A stretch of 64,000 nucleotides of DNA from Curtobacterium sp. 9128 (GCF_007673775.1 NZ_VEAF01000002.1:220596-284595); one strand, 5' to 3'. Counted from the stretch's first letter, positions 38,662 through 47,936 are shown. Program-made: numbers and translations. Notes: generated from the sequence alone by a model not told the origin.

Positions 38662-39606
38662 ATGCCGATCCCGGAAGCCACCGTCGCGCACCCCACCCCC
38701 TTCGTGGAGATCCCCCGCGACGACTGGGCGCAGCTCGCGCCGAAGGAGCACCTCTCCCTGAGCGAGACGGAGATCGTGCAGCTGCGGGGCCTCGGTGACC
38801 GCCTCGACATGCAGGAGGTACAGGAGGTCTACCTCCCGCTCTCCCGGCTGCTCACCCTGTACGCGGCGGGGGCACGCGACCTGCACGCGGAGACCAGCCG
38901 CTTCCTCGGCGAGCGGGCCGGACGGACGCCGTTCGTGATCGGTGTCGCCGGGTCCGTCGCCGTGGGCAAGAGCACCGTCGCCCGCCTGCTCCGCGAGCTG
39001 ACCAAGCGCTGGCCGGACACCCCCCGCGTCGAACTCGTCACGACCGACGGCTTCCTGTACCCGAACGCCGAGCTCGAGCGCCGCGGGATCATGGACCGCA
39101 AGGGCTTCCCGGAGTCGTACGACCGCCGCTCCCTGCTGCGCTTCGTCAGCCAGGTGAAGAGCGGCGCGACCGAGGTCCGGGCGCCGTACTACTCGCACCT
39201 GGTCTACGACATCGTCCCAGACGCCGAGATCGTCGTGCGGCAGCCGGACGTCCTCATCGTCGAGGGCCTCAACGTGCTCGCGCCGCCGGTGCACGGGCGG
39301 CTGGCGCTCTCCGACCTGTTCGACTTCACCATCTACGTCGACGCGAAGACGAAGGACATCGAGTCCTGGTACGTCGACCGGTTCCTCGCCCTGCAGGAGG
39401 AGGCGTTCGCGAGCCCCGACTCGTTCTTCCACCGGTTCGCGAGCCTGTCGCGGGAGGACGCGATCCGCACCGCGACCGAGGTCTGGCGCGCGATCAACGA
39501 GCCGAACCTCGTCGAGAACGTGCTGCCCACGCGCTCCCGGGCGACGCTCGTGCTCAAGAAGGGCGCGAACCACAAGGTGAACTCGGTGCTGCTCCGCAAG
39601 ATCTGA
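38662..39606 (+). CDS. coaA: Type I pantothenate kinase
   Basis: Phosphorylates pantothenate, the first and controlling step of CoA synthesis. The 314 residues contain the P-loop GSVAVGKS (97-104), [10 protein letters not shown] with the catalytic Asp, and [12 protein letters not shown], all standard for bacterial CoaA. It supplies CoA that AcpS, encoded nearby, uses. It is convergent with glmM across a large hairpin. Confidence 0.96.
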   Translation: MPIPEATVAHPTPFVEIPRDDWAQLAPKEHLSLSETEIVQLRGLGDRLDMQEVQEVYLPLSRLLTLYAAGARDLHAETSRFLGERAGRTPFVIGVAGSVAVGKSTVARLLRELTKRWPDTPRVELVTTDGFLYPNAELERRGIMDRKGFPESYDRRSLLRFVSQVKSGATEVRAPYYSHLVYDIVPDAEIVVRQPDVLIVEGLNVLAPPVHGRLALSDLFDFTIYVDAKTKDIESWYVDRFLALQEEAFASPDSFFHRFASLSREDAIRTATEVWRAINEPNLVENVLPTRSRATLVLKKGANHKVNSVLLRKI

Positions 39607-39693
39607 GGGTGCGCGGGTCTTCGCACCCCAACACGAACATCGCACCCCGTCGTGACGGGGTGCGATGTTCGTAGCGGGGTGCGAAGCGCACCC
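39607..39693. terminator. Long bidirectional hairpin between coaA and glmM
   Basis: Arms of 33 nt (39619-39651 and 39654-39686) pair except for a 3-nt bubble, and outer GGGTGCG/CGCACCC arms extend the structure to about 87 nt. It fills nearly the entire gap between the two convergent genes. Confidence 0.85.
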
Positions 39694-39707
39694 GGGGTGG
39701 GTCGCCC

Positions 39708-41081
39708 CTACGCCGCGTGCAGCGCCAGGCGGTCCTGGACCACCGCGGCGAGCTCCTCCGCGACACGCTGGGCGACGTCCTGGGACGCGGCCTCGACCAT
39801 CACGCGGACGACCGGCTCGGTGCCCGACGGCCGGAGCAGCACACGCCCGGTGTCCCCGAGCGACGCGGTGGCGGCAGCGACGGCGTCCTGCACACCCTGG
39901 TCCGCGAGGCCGTGTCTGTCGACGCCCTTCACGTTGAGGAGCACCTGCGGGAAGACCGTCATGCACGACGCGAGCTCCGCCAGGGTCTTGCCCGTCCTGG
40001 CCATCTCGGCGACGAGGTGCAGGCCGGTGAGGATGCCGTCGCCCGTCGTGGCGTACTCGTTGAAGATGATGTGGCCGGACTGCTCGCCACCGAGCGAGTA
40101 CCCGCCCTCGGTCATCTTCTCGAGCACGTAGCGGTCGCCCACACCGGTCTCGAGCATCGTGATGCCCGCATCGGCCATCGCCCGCTTGAGCCCGAGGTTC
40201 GACATGACGGTCGCGACGAGGGTGTCGTCGTGCAGCCGACCGCGCTCCTGCAGCGACAGCGCGAGGATGGCCATGATCTGGTCACCGTCGACGGCGTTGC
40301 CCGCGGCGTCGACCGCCAGGCAGCGATCGGCGTCGCCGTCGTGCGCGATGCCGACGTCGGCGCCGTGCTCGAGCACCGCGCGGGCGAGGTTGTCGATGTG
40401 GGTGGAGCCGACACCGTCGTTGATGTTCATGCCGTCCGGGTCGGCCCCGATGAGCGTCACCCGGGCACCGGCGTTCACGAACACCTCGGGCGAGACGCCG
40501 GCCGCGGCACCGTTCGCGCAGTCGAGCACGACGTGCACCCCGTCGAGCCGGTGGGGCAGCGTGCCGAGCAGGTGGACCACGTAGCGGTCCTCGGCGTCGG
40601 CGAACCGGGTGATCCGGCCGACGTCGGCACCGGTGGGGGTCGGTGCGGACTGGTCGTGCATGGCCGCCTCGATGCGGTCCTCGACCTCGTCGGGGAGCTT
40701 GCGCCCACCGGCGGCGAAGAACTTGATCCCGTTGTCGGGCGCCGGGTTGTGCGATGCGGAGATCATCACGCCGAAGTCGGCGTCGATGTCCGCGACGAGG
40801 AACGCGGCAGCGGGGGTCGGGATGACCCCGGCGTCGAGCACGTCGACGCCGGCGGAGGCGAGCCCGGCCGCCACCGCGGCACCCAGGAACTCGCCGGAGA
40901 CGCGCGGGTCGCGCGCCAGGACCGCGCGGGGGCGCGGTCGGCCGGACGCCCGGCGGGCGTCCGCATGGTGTCCGTGTGTGAGCACGGCCGCGCTCGCCTG
41001 GGCAAGACCCAGTGCGAGCGCGGCCGTCAACTCGCCGTTGGCGAGGCCACGAACGCCGTCGGTACCGAACAGACGCGGCAT
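39708..41081 (-). CDS. glmM: Phosphoglucosamine mutase
   Basis: Converts glucosamine 6-phosphate to the 1-phosphate for UDP-GlcNAc. The 457 residues begin [10 protein letters not shown], hold the phosphoserine motif ISASHNP (Ser110), the metal-binding HDGDADRC loop near 240, and the sugar-binding GGEQSGH. The ATG at 41081 follows GGAGG by 5 nt. It is downstream of rplM-rpsI in the usual actinobacterial order. Confidence 0.96.
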   Translation of the reverse strand: MPRLFGTDGVRGLANGELTAALALGLAQASAAVLTHGHHADARRASGRPRPRAVLARDPRVSGEFLGAAVAAGLASAGVDVLDAGVIPTPAAAFLVADIDADFGVMISASHNPAPDNGIKFFAAGGRKLPDEVEDRIEAAMHDQSAPTPTGADVGRITRFADAEDRYVVHLLGTLPHRLDGVHVVLDCANGAAAGVSPEVFVNAGARVTLIGADPDGMNINDGVGSTHIDNLARAVLEHGADVGIAHDGDADRCLAVDAAGNAVDGDQIMAILALSLQERGRLHDDTLVATVMSNLGLKRAMADAGITMLETGVGDRYVLEKMTEGGYSLGGEQSGHIIFNEYATTGDGILTGLHLVAEMARTGKTLAELASCMTVFPQVLLNVKGVDRHGLADQGVQDAVAAATASLGDTGRVLLRPSGTEPVVRVMVEAASQDVAQRVAEELAAVVQDRLALHAA

Positions 41082-41103
41082 TGCATCCTCCGCCGTCGGT
41101 TGA

Positions 41104-41589
41104 TCAGCGCTTCGAGAACTGCGACGCCTTGCGGGCCTTCTTGAGACCGGCCTTCTTGCGCTCGATGACGCGGGCGTCACGGGTGAGGAAGCCGGCCTTC
41201 TTGAGGGTGGCGCGGTTGTTCTCGCGGTCGATCTCGTTCAGCGTCCGGGCGATCGCGAGGCGGAGGGCACCGGCCTGACCCGAGGGGCCACCACCCGTGA
41301 TGCGGGCGGTCACGTCGTAGGCGCCGAGGAGCTCGAGCACCTTGAACGGGTCGTTGATGAGCTGCTGGTGCAGCTTGTTCGGGAAGTAGTCCTCGAGCGA
41401 GCGACCGTTCACCGTGAAGGTGCCGGAGCCCGGGACGAGGCGCACGCGGGCGATGGCCTCCTTGCGGCGCCCGACGGCACCGCCGGAGACGTTGAGGATC
41501 TGACGGGGAGCGGCCTCGGCAGCGGCGGGTGCGCTCTCCGTGGTGAAGCTCTCCGGGGTCTGGTCGAGGGAGTCAGCGATCTGAGCCAT
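41104..41589 (-). CDS. rpsI: 30S ribosomal protein S9
   Basis: 161 residues with the S9 core ([17 protein letters not shown] onward) and the conserved C-terminal [12 protein letters not shown] whose last Arg contacts tRNA in the P site. A 35-residue acidic N-terminal extension is typical of actinobacteria. Cotranscribed with rplM. Confidence 0.97.
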   Translation of the reverse strand: MAQIADSLDQTPESFTTESAPAAAEAAPRQILNVSGGAVGRRKEAIARVRLVPGSGTFTVNGRSLEDYFPNKLHQQLINDPFKVLELLGAYDVTARITGGGPSGQAGALRLAIARTLNEIDRENNRATLKKAGFLTRDARVIERKKAGLKKARKASQFSKR

Positions 41590-41628
41590 GAGTTTTCTCT
41601 AGTCCTTGGAAGTCGTCGTGGCCGTGCG

Positions 41629-42075
41629 CTACTGCGAGACCTGGTCGAAGGTGTACGTCGTGGGCTGCTGCGCCGCGTGGGGGTGCTCGGCGCCCGCGTA
41701 CACCTTGAGCTTCTTCAGCTGCTCGCGGCCCAGCGTGTTCTTCGGGAGCATGCCGCGGATCGCCTTCTCGACGGCGCGGGTCGGGTGCTTCTCGAGCATC
41801 TCCGGGTACGAGGTCGCCGTGAGGCCGCCCGGGTAGCCCGAGTGACGGTAGTAGACCTTCTTCGCGAGCTTGGAGCCGGTGAGGGCGACCTTGTCCGCGT
41901 TGATGATGATGACGTAGTCACCCATGTCCATGTGCTGGGCGAAGGTGGCCTTGTGCTTGCCGCGGAGGATCGCCGCGGCGTGGGAGGCGAGGCGGCCGAG
42001 GACGACGTCGGTGGCGTCGATGACGATCCAGTCGTGCTGGACGTCTGCCGGCTTCGGTGAGAACGTGCGAGTCAC
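41629..42075 (-). CDS. rplM: 50S ribosomal protein L13
   Basis: 148 residues, full family length from the GTG at 42075 ([29 protein letters not shown]). L13 is an early assembly protein of the large subunit. It is the first gene of rplM-rpsI(-glmM) with a good promoter about 140 bp upstream, leaving a long leader that could hold autoregulation. Confidence 0.96.
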   Translation of the reverse strand: MTRTFSPKPADVQHDWIVIDATDVVLGRLASHAAAILRGKHKATFAQHMDMGDYVIIINADKVALTGSKLAKKVYYRHSGYPGGLTATSYPEMLEKHPTRAVEKAIRGMLPKNTLGREQLKKLKVYAGAEHPHAAQQPTTYTFDQVSQ

Positions 42076-42216
42076 AGGAGTGCTGCTTTCGTGTCGAGGT
42101 GAGGAGTCCGTGAATCCCGCTCCGGTGGGGTGTTCCGGCGGGTGACACCCGCTGAACGCCCCGGTGGAGGGCTCATCTGACTGTCTGGCACACGGCGGTG
42201 CGCAGACCAAGGTGAG

Positions 42217-42246
42217 AGCCTACCGGACGCCGGTCGACCCGGTCAA
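42217..42246 (-). promoter_or_regulatory. rplM-rpsI promoter
   Basis: TTGACC, 18 bp, TAGGCT on the minus strand. The predicted 5' leader of rplM is about 135 nt. No gene lies in this leader. Confidence 0.6.
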
Positions 42247-42260
42247 ACGCGGGCACGATG

Positions 42261-42362
42261 GACGGGAGGCTCGGTGCCAGCCGGCACCTGGGCCCACGCC
42301 GGCCGGTTCCGGACCGACGCGCCAGCGGCGGGTCGGCCGTGACCGGTGGGGAGCCTCCCGTC
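42261..42362. terminator. Long-range inverted repeat downstream of the ExeM-type gene
   Basis: Perfect 12-nt arms (42261-42272 and 42351-42362) enclose the second copy of the 65-bp repeat. The structure could end the nuclease transcript just before the rplM promoter. Confidence 0.5.
42288..42353 (+). repeat. Interspersed 65-bp repeat, copy 2
   Basis: Direct-orientation copy of 38535-38598 with one extra G and one extra A. Both copies are followed by GCCTCCCGTCT within 50 bases. Confidence 0.8.
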
Positions 42363-42371
42363 TGGCGGTCC

Positions 42372-45300
42372 CTACGCGGCGCTGGGGCGGCGGCGACGCG
42401 CGACGAGCACGCCGGCTCCCGCTGCGAGCAGCAGCAGCGCCGCGGCGACGCCGCCGGTCAGCTCGGCACCCGTGAAGGCCAGCTGGCCCGTCACCGGGTC
42501 GATGCGGATCGTGGTCCACCCGATCAGCGAGCCGTCCGCGGCGGTCACCGCGAGCCGGTGCTCCCCCGCGGTCGTGCCGGTCGGGATCGTGACCCGAACC
42601 GTGCCGTCGGCAGCCACCACCACCGTGCCGAGCAGCGTCGGCGTGGAGTACAGGAACACGCTGATCCGCTCACCGGCGTGCTCGCGGCCGACGCCGACCG
42701 TGATCGTCTCCCCTGGGCGGGCCGACGCCGGTGCCGTCACCGAGCCGCGGTTCGCCGCCGTCAGCGACGTCCCCGCCGGAGCGGCCGGAGCGGCGCCGGT
42801 GCCGCCGCCAGTGCCCGGACCGGGGCTCGTTCCCGGGCCCGTCGGCCCCGTGCCGGGGTCGGCGGGCTCCGTGTCGCCGGCCAGGTCGAAGCCGACCAGG
42901 ATCGGGTCGTGGTCGCTCGCCCGGTAGACGTCGTCCGAGTAGAGGATCGTCGTGTTGGAGTTGTAGCGGCTGTACTCCAGGGCGACGGACTCGACGGAGT
43001 TGATGTTCCAGATGTCCACGCCGGTGACCGTCGCGAGCGCGGCGGGCGAGGCGAGCACGTGGTCGAGCGACCCGCTGAGACCGCTGAACACGTACGAGTA
43101 CTCCGATGGGTCGAGCGCCGGGCCGAGGTCCGTGTAGCCGGCGTCGTGCAGGACGACCATCGGGTCCTCCTGGCTGTACGCGTTGAAGTCGCCGAGCATG
43201 AACACCTTGTCGGTGCCGTACTGCGTCTGCATCGCCGTGGAGAACGTGGCGAGCGCCGTCGCCTGGCGGACGCGGTCGGCGTTCGACGCCCCCTGGCCGT
43301 CGCCCTGGTCGGCGTTCTCGCCGGAGCCGGAGCCCTTGGACTTGAAGTGGTTCGCGATGACGAGGAAGTCGTCGTCCGCGGTCCCACCGACCGGGCGGAA
43401 CGCGTCCGCGACGGGCTGGCGGGCGTTGGTGAACGCGGAGTCGAGCAGGATCGTCGATCCGCCGGTCGGCTGGACGCGGGCCTTCTTGTAGACGAGCGCC
43501 AGTCGGATGACGTCCTCGCTCGCCGGCAGGACCGCCGGGGACCGCACGTAGTCCCAGGTGTCGGAGCCGGTCGCGGCGTTGAGGGCGGCGACGAGGGTCT
43601 TCACGGCCGCGTCGCGGTCCTCGCCGAACCGAGCGGAGTTCTCGATCTCCTCGAGCGAGACGACGTCGGCACCCAGGCCGTTGATCGCCGTGACGATCTT
43701 GACCTGCTGGCGCTGGAGGTCCTCCTGCTCGGCGGCGCCGCGGGCGTCGCAGCCGGAGTTCACCGTGACGGGGTCGCCGTCGCGGTCGGTGTAGTACGTG
43801 CAGCCCGGGAGTTCGTCACCGGTCGTCGGGAAGTAGTTCAGGACGTTGAACCCGGCGAGCTTGAGATCGCCGCCGACGTCAGCGGGCTTCGCGGTGCGGA
43901 CGTTCGAGAACGTCGTGGGGAGGTCGGCCTTCGGGGTGGCACCCGTGATCGGCGACGTCGGCTGGAACTTCCACGCGTCGTTGCGGTAGTCGAGCACGAC
44001 CGGCTTGGTGAACGTCGCCGCGGCACCGACCGTGACGGGGCCGTCGTTCGACAGCCACGACACCGGGATGCTGGTGTTCGCCTTCGTCAGGAAGTTCGTG
44101 CTGCCGCCGTCGTCGAGCGTGACCCGACGCGCGGCGTTGTCGGCCTCGACGGCCTTCGCGGCGGCCGAACCGGGGCGAGCGACCTCGGTCGGCTGGATGA
44201 GGCGCTCCGTACCGGACGCCAGGACGATCTCGCCGTACTGGTTCGTCGTGTAGTTGTCGGCGACGGTGTAGTCGCCCTGCGGCGCGACGAGCATGCTCTC
44301 GAGGGACTCGCGCTGCGCGTCGGTCGCCGGGAACGCCACGGCGGCGGGCTGCGGTGCCGCGACGGTGTCGGTGAGCTTCGTCATGCCGCCGGCGGCGACG
44401 TTCAGCTCGGTGAGGCCGTTGTACTCCGCGACCGAGCCGGTGACCCGCACGTGGTCGCCCTCGGCGACCTGCGGTGCCGTGGCGGCCGAGAAGACGAAGA
44501 GGCCGTCGGACGCGGTGTGCGTCGCGAGGTCGAGCGCGCCACCGGTGCCCGGGGTCTGCACGGTGTAGCCGTTGAAGCCGCCCGTCGCGTACACGGCCGT
44601 CACGACGCCCGTGGTGACGACGTTCTTCCCGACGTAGGGGGAGGTGTCGGTGGTGCCCTGGACCTGGGCGATGGTCACGGTCTCGGCCGGCGTGCCCGGG
44701 TCCGTCGGCGTGCCGGGGTCGGTGGGCTCGGTCGGCGTGGTGGGTGCCGACGTCTCGCCCTTGGAGTTCGTCGGCGTGATCGTCGACGTGAGCGTGAAGT
44801 CGGCCGCGTTGTCGTCGGTGTCCGTGCCCGCGGCGTTCCGGACGAGTGCGTCCGGGACGTCGTTCGCGCTCGCCGGGTTCGTGGCGGGGGCCGTCTCGAA
44901 CGTGTTCGACGTGCCGTACCCGAGGACGTCGACGACGCCGGCCGTTCCTGCTGCGACCGGACCGGCCGGCAGCGTCAGCGCCGTTGCCTGGTCGGCGAGG
45001 ACGAGCGTCCCGCTGGCGCCGGAGGTGTTCAAGGACGACGTCACGTCGGGCGTCGGCAGCGCCGCACCGTTCTTCCCGTTCGACCCGCCCGACACGAGGA
45101 ACGTGCCCTTCGCCGGGACCGTCCCCGTGAGCGGGACCACGGTCGACGACTTCCCGGTGCTCGTCGCGGCGCGGTACTGCAGCGACCAGCCCGCGACCGA
45201 CACGGGGGCGTCGGTGGGGTTCCGGAGCTCGACGAACCGGTTCGTGAACGGCTGGTTCGCGCTGCCGCCCTTGAGGAAAGCCTCCGCGATGACGAGGCCG

Positions 45301-45407
45301 GTCCCGGCGGTGTCCGCGCTGGCGGCGGAGACGGAGGCGAGTGGCGCTGCGAGGAGCGTCGCGGCCACGGTGGCGCACAGCAGGGTGCGCCCGACGATCT
45401 TGGGCAT
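42372..45407 (-). CDS. ExeM/NucH-type extracellular endonuclease with LAFTG anchor
   Basis: A 1011-residue exported nuclease. In order: signal peptide (1-32), lamin-tail domain (about 36-150, FVELRNPTDAPVSVAGW), Pro/Thr linker, OB-fold (about 250-365), DNase I-like endonuclease/exonuclease/phosphatase domain (about 545-870) with EEIEN, NHFKSKG, GDFNAYSQEDP and SDHDP, a Pro/Gly linker, a short beta domain, and LAFTGAE followed by a membrane helix and RRRR. LAxTG is the motif cut by class E sortases, so the enzyme should be wall-anchored and degrade external DNA for nutrients or biofilm control. Confidence 0.93.
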   Translation of the reverse strand: MPKIVGRTLLCATVAATLLAAPLASVSAASADTAGTGLVIAEAFLKGGSANQPFTNRFVELRNPTDAPVSVAGWSLQYRAATSTGKSSTVVPLTGTVPAKGTFLVSGGSNGKNGAALPTPDVTSSLNTSGASGTLVLADQATALTLPAGPVAAGTAGVVDVLGYGTSNTFETAPATNPASANDVPDALVRNAAGTDTDDNAADFTLTSTITPTNSKGETSAPTTPTEPTDPGTPTDPGTPAETVTIAQVQGTTDTSPYVGKNVVTTGVVTAVYATGGFNGYTVQTPGTGGALDLATHTASDGLFVFSAATAPQVAEGDHVRVTGSVAEYNGLTELNVAAGGMTKLTDTVAAPQPAAVAFPATDAQRESLESMLVAPQGDYTVADNYTTNQYGEIVLASGTERLIQPTEVARPGSAAAKAVEADNAARRVTLDDGGSTNFLTKANTSIPVSWLSNDGPVTVGAAATFTKPVVLDYRNDAWKFQPTSPITGATPKADLPTTFSNVRTAKPADVGGDLKLAGFNVLNYFPTTGDELPGCTYYTDRDGDPVTVNSGCDARGAAEQEDLQRQQVKIVTAINGLGADVVSLEEIENSARFGEDRDAAVKTLVAALNAATGSDTWDYVRSPAVLPASEDVIRLALVYKKARVQPTGGSTILLDSAFTNARQPVADAFRPVGGTADDDFLVIANHFKSKGSGSGENADQGDGQGASNADRVRQATALATFSTAMQTQYGTDKVFMLGDFNAYSQEDPMVVLHDAGYTDLGPALDPSEYSYVFSGLSGSLDHVLASPAALATVTGVDIWNINSVESVALEYSRYNSNTTILYSDDVYRASDHDPILVGFDLAGDTEPADPGTGPTGPGTSPGPGTGGGTGAAPAAPAGTSLTAANRGSVTAPASARPGETITVGVGREHAGERISVFLYSTPTLLGTVVVAADGTVRVTIPTGTTAGEHRLAVTAADGSLIGWTTIRIDPVTGQLAFTGAELTGGVAAALLLLAAGAGVLVARRRRPSAA

Positions 45408-45500
45408 GCTGACCTTCGGTCGGAGACGGGGATCGTCCGACCGTACCGACCTGCGGAGTCCCTCAGGTTGCGCTCCGGTAAACCCTTGCGATCGATCCCG

Positions 45501-45758
45501 TCAGCCCTCGCTCAGCACGCGCAAGAGCGTCACACCGATCGCGATGACGTACCAGCCGACCATGTTCCCGCGCCTCGTGGCGAGTGCCAGCGAGCCCGCC
45601 ATCGCGGCGAGCGCCACGGCGGCTGCGAGGAGCCGGATGGCCGGGCTCTGGTGGTCGACGCCGACCACGCAGCAGGCGAGCGTCGCGAGGACGACCAGTA
45701 GTGCGGTGAATCGCCTCCGTCGGGGAGTGCCTGTGCCCAACGAAGTTTGTTCGCTCAC
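45501..45758 (-). CDS. Small membrane protein of the peptide-ABC cassette
   Basis: An 85-residue protein with about three hydrophobic helices after a short basic N-terminus (TPRRRR). The GTG at 45758 overlaps the permease stop by 4 bp (GTGA), which decides the start. Not recognised. Being last in an operon with a peptide gene and an ABC transporter, it could be an immunity protein; this is inference from position only. Confidence 0.7.
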   Translation of the reverse strand: MSEQTSLGTGTPRRRRFTALLVVLATLACCVVGVDHQSPAIRLLAAAVALAAMAGSLALATRRGNMVGWYVIAIGVTLLRVLSEG

Positions 45759-46465
45759 GGCGCCACCGTCCTGGTCCGCAGCCAACCAGCAAGGACCGGA
45801 AGCACGATCCAGATCAGGCCTGAGGTGATCGTCGCGAGGATCTCACCCTCCCCCGTCATGCCGTTCTGCACCGATCCGAAGCGGATGTAGGCGGTCCAGG
45901 ACCCGAGGAACGCGAGGACGACGTCGAGCACGAGCATCACTCCGAGAACAGTCACGAGGCCGAGTGCCAGGGAGCGAAGACTCGCGCCGATGCCGAACCC
46001 GAAAGCCGCTGAGGAGAAGCAGAGAGCGGCAACCTGCAGGACGGACGCTCCGATGGACCACGAGGAGAGGTGGCCCCCGAGTGCGACGCCCACGAGCGCT
46101 CCTGCTGAGCCCACCAGGGCCGTGAACACGATCACGCCCGCGATGATCGCACCACATGCAACGAACCTCCCCCAGTAGATCGCGTCACGGGTGAGGCCGG
46201 CGAGCAGGCCATCACGTTCGCCTCCGCGTGACGCATCGCCAACGCCGACCACGACGCCGACGATCGACGCAGCCAACGCCGCGGGAAGGCCCGCCGTCAC
46301 GATGACCTCGCCCGCGTTGAAGCTCGACGTCTTCGTGATCAGCGAAACACTGAATCCACCGCACACGACGATGAGCAGCGCGAGGACTCCGAAACCCGCG
46401 GCCGCACCCGCGGTGTCGAGGCGCTTCAGCACCTCGATCTTCGTCAGCTCGACGAAGGTGATCAC
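45755..46465 (-). CDS. ABC-2 type permease of the peptide-ABC cassette
   Basis: A 236-residue membrane protein with six hydrophobic helices, a cytoplasmic N-terminus (MITFVELTKIEVLKRLD) and a GDASRGGERDGLLAGL loop, as in the short permeases paired with BcrA/LanF-like ATPases. It overlaps the ATPase gene by 4 bp (ATGA). Base composition is less GC-rich than in the flanking genes. Confidence 0.85.
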   Translation of the reverse strand: MITFVELTKIEVLKRLDTAGAAAGFGVLALLIVVCGGFSVSLITKTSSFNAGEVIVTAGLPAALAASIVGVVVGVGDASRGGERDGLLAGLTRDAIYWGRFVACGAIIAGVIVFTALVGSAGALVGVALGGHLSSWSIGASVLQVAALCFSSAAFGFGIGASLRSLALGLVTVLGVMLVLDVVLAFLGSWTAYIRFGSVQNGMTGEGEILATITSGLIWIVLPVLAGWLRTRTVAP

Positions 46466-47331
46466 TGCACTCCCTCCGCTTCGAACTCAGCCGAGGTGAT
46501 CTCCTCGTACAGCGATTCCAGCGACCGCGCCACGGGCGCCGCAGACAGCACGTCGACGCCGATGGCGGTGGCGATCCGGACTGCCTCGGCTGTAGTCGTT
46601 CCGAGTCGCACCGCGCTGCGGTGCAACGTCGCAGGCACACCACGCTCGCTGGCCGCCGCCACCAGAACGGCGGGATGGTCGACCTCGAGCTCGCACGCAA
46701 CAGCCTTCGAAGCGCTCATGCGCTCGACGCGCACGATCTCCCCCTTGCTGACGAACACTGCGTCGTCGATCATCGTCTCCAACTCGCCGAGCAGATGACT
46801 CGACACGATCACTGTCGCGTCGGCGCGGCGCAGGCTCGCTACGACCCCCCGCACCCAGGTGATGCCGTTCGGGTCGAGACCGTTCATCGGTTCGTCGAGG
46901 AGAACGAGGTCCGGCGACCCGAGGAGTGCAACCCCGATCGAGAGCCGCATCTTCATCCCCAGCGACAGCGCTCCCACACGGCGCTTCAGTACGGCTCCGA
47001 GGCCGACCTGGTCGGCCATCGCGGCAGCAGCGGCAGGACCGGCGCCCACGAGTCGAGCGCGGAGGAGCAGCACCTCCCTGACCGATCGGCCACGATGCAG
47101 GTCCGCGTCACCGAACACGGCACCAACTGCTGCCCCGTGTTGCCACGGCACCCCTTCGAGCGAACCCCGGTCGGGCAACACGAGGCCCGCGAGAACAGAC
47201 AGCAGTGTGGACTTCCCCGCACCATTGGGACCGATCAGACCGTAGACCCGTCCCGGTTGCAGCTGTATCGAGGCCTCGCTGAGACGAGGCCTCCCGCGCC
47301 CCCGGAGACTGACGTTGCTGATTTGGATCAT
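46462..47331 (-). CDS. ABC transporter ATP-binding protein of the peptide-ABC cassette
   Basis: A 289-residue ATPase with Walker A GPNGAGKST (33-41), signature LSLGMKMRL and Walker B LVLLDEPMNGLDPNG. The GMK-type signature and MNGLDP are typical of BcrA and lantibiotic-immunity (LanF) ATPases. At the Q-loop position I see VFGDADLH, without the usual Gln, similar to the acidic E-loop of LanF proteins. Likely role: export of a membrane-active compound, perhaps the peptide encoded upstream. Confidence 0.9.
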   Translation of the reverse strand: MIQISNVSLRGRGRPRLSEASIQLQPGRVYGLIGPNGAGKSTLLSVLAGLVLPDRGSLEGVPWQHGAAVGAVFGDADLHRGRSVREVLLLRARLVGAGPAAAAAMADQVGLGAVLKRRVGALSLGMKMRLSIGVALLGSPDLVLLDEPMNGLDPNGITWVRGVVASLRRADATVIVSSHLLGELETMIDDAVFVSKGEIVRVERMSASKAVACELEVDHPAVLVAAASERGVPATLHRSAVRLGTTTAEAVRIATAIGVDVLSAAPVARSLESLYEEITSAEFEAEGVQ

Positions 47332-47348
47332 CTTTCGTCCCCTTCAAC

Positions 47349-47383
47349 GGTGTGGGCGACCAGATCGCCCGGCCGCCCACACC
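47349..47383 (-). terminator. Attenuator-like hairpin between the peptide gene and the ABC genes
   Basis: Perfect 10-bp arms GGTGTGGGCG/CGCCCACACC with a 15-nt loop lie 11 bp after the peptide stop and 18 bp before the ATPase start. Partial termination here would give more peptide mRNA than transporter mRNA, as is common in bacteriocin operons. Confidence 0.65.
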
Positions 47384-47393
47384 ACGACTCAGA

Positions 47394-47816
47394 TCATCCG
47401 AAGAAGTAGTCCCAGAGAGCACTGAACAGCTCCTGGAGGCTCATCTGCGCGATCGCGTTGATGCCTGCTCGGATCCACGCTGCGAGCCCGTTCCACCAGC
47501 TCTTGAACGCATTGACGCCGTTCCGCAGTGCCGTCTTCATCGCTGGGATGACGGACGACGCGTTGCGCTTGATCCAGTCGACGATCGGTCCGATCGGGAC
47601 GCGATCGGTCGAAGGCTCACCCGCCGGCGCGTTCGTCCCGGCCACCGACCCATTGGTGACCGTGACGGGCATGGCCCTTGAATTGGTCGCGGTCCCGCCG
47701 ATGCTCGTTGGGCTGATGCTCGCCGGCTGCGCTGAGGCAGCAGTGACCCCGACAGAACCGAGCATCGCTCCCGCGACGATGACCCCGACGACACCAGCGA
47801 CACGGATGTTCTTCAT
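47394..47816 (-). CDS. Secreted Trp-rich helical peptide precursor, bacteriocin-like
   Basis: A 140-residue precursor that I do not recognise. Residues 1-29 are a Sec signal peptide (MKNIRVAG start, cleavage after ASA). Residues 30-75 are a Ser/Thr/Pro/Gly-rich linker. Residues 76-140 are predicted amphipathic helices with five Trp (81, 107, 108, 114, 135), net charge about +3, and the end LWDYFFG. The ATG has GGGGAA 5 nt upstream. Helical, cationic, Trp-rich chains of this size are seen in saposin-like bacteriocins such as aureocin A53, but there is no sequence match I can claim. Confidence 0.75.
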   Translation of the reverse strand: MKNIRVAGVVGVIVAGAMLGSVGVTAASAQPASISPTSIGGTATNSRAMPVTVTNGSVAGTNAPAGEPSTDRVPIGPIVDWIKRNASSVIPAMKTALRNGVNAFKSWWNGLAAWIRAGINAIAQMSLQELFSALWDYFFG

Positions 47817-47936
47817 GGTGATTCCCCAATCGTTCAGCGGCTTCTCTGCCGCAGAACCACCATGTCATACATCTCGTCTCATATTCCAGTGGCTCGGCGA
47901 TGGTGGAGATGGGAACAAGGCATCGGGTCCGGATTG

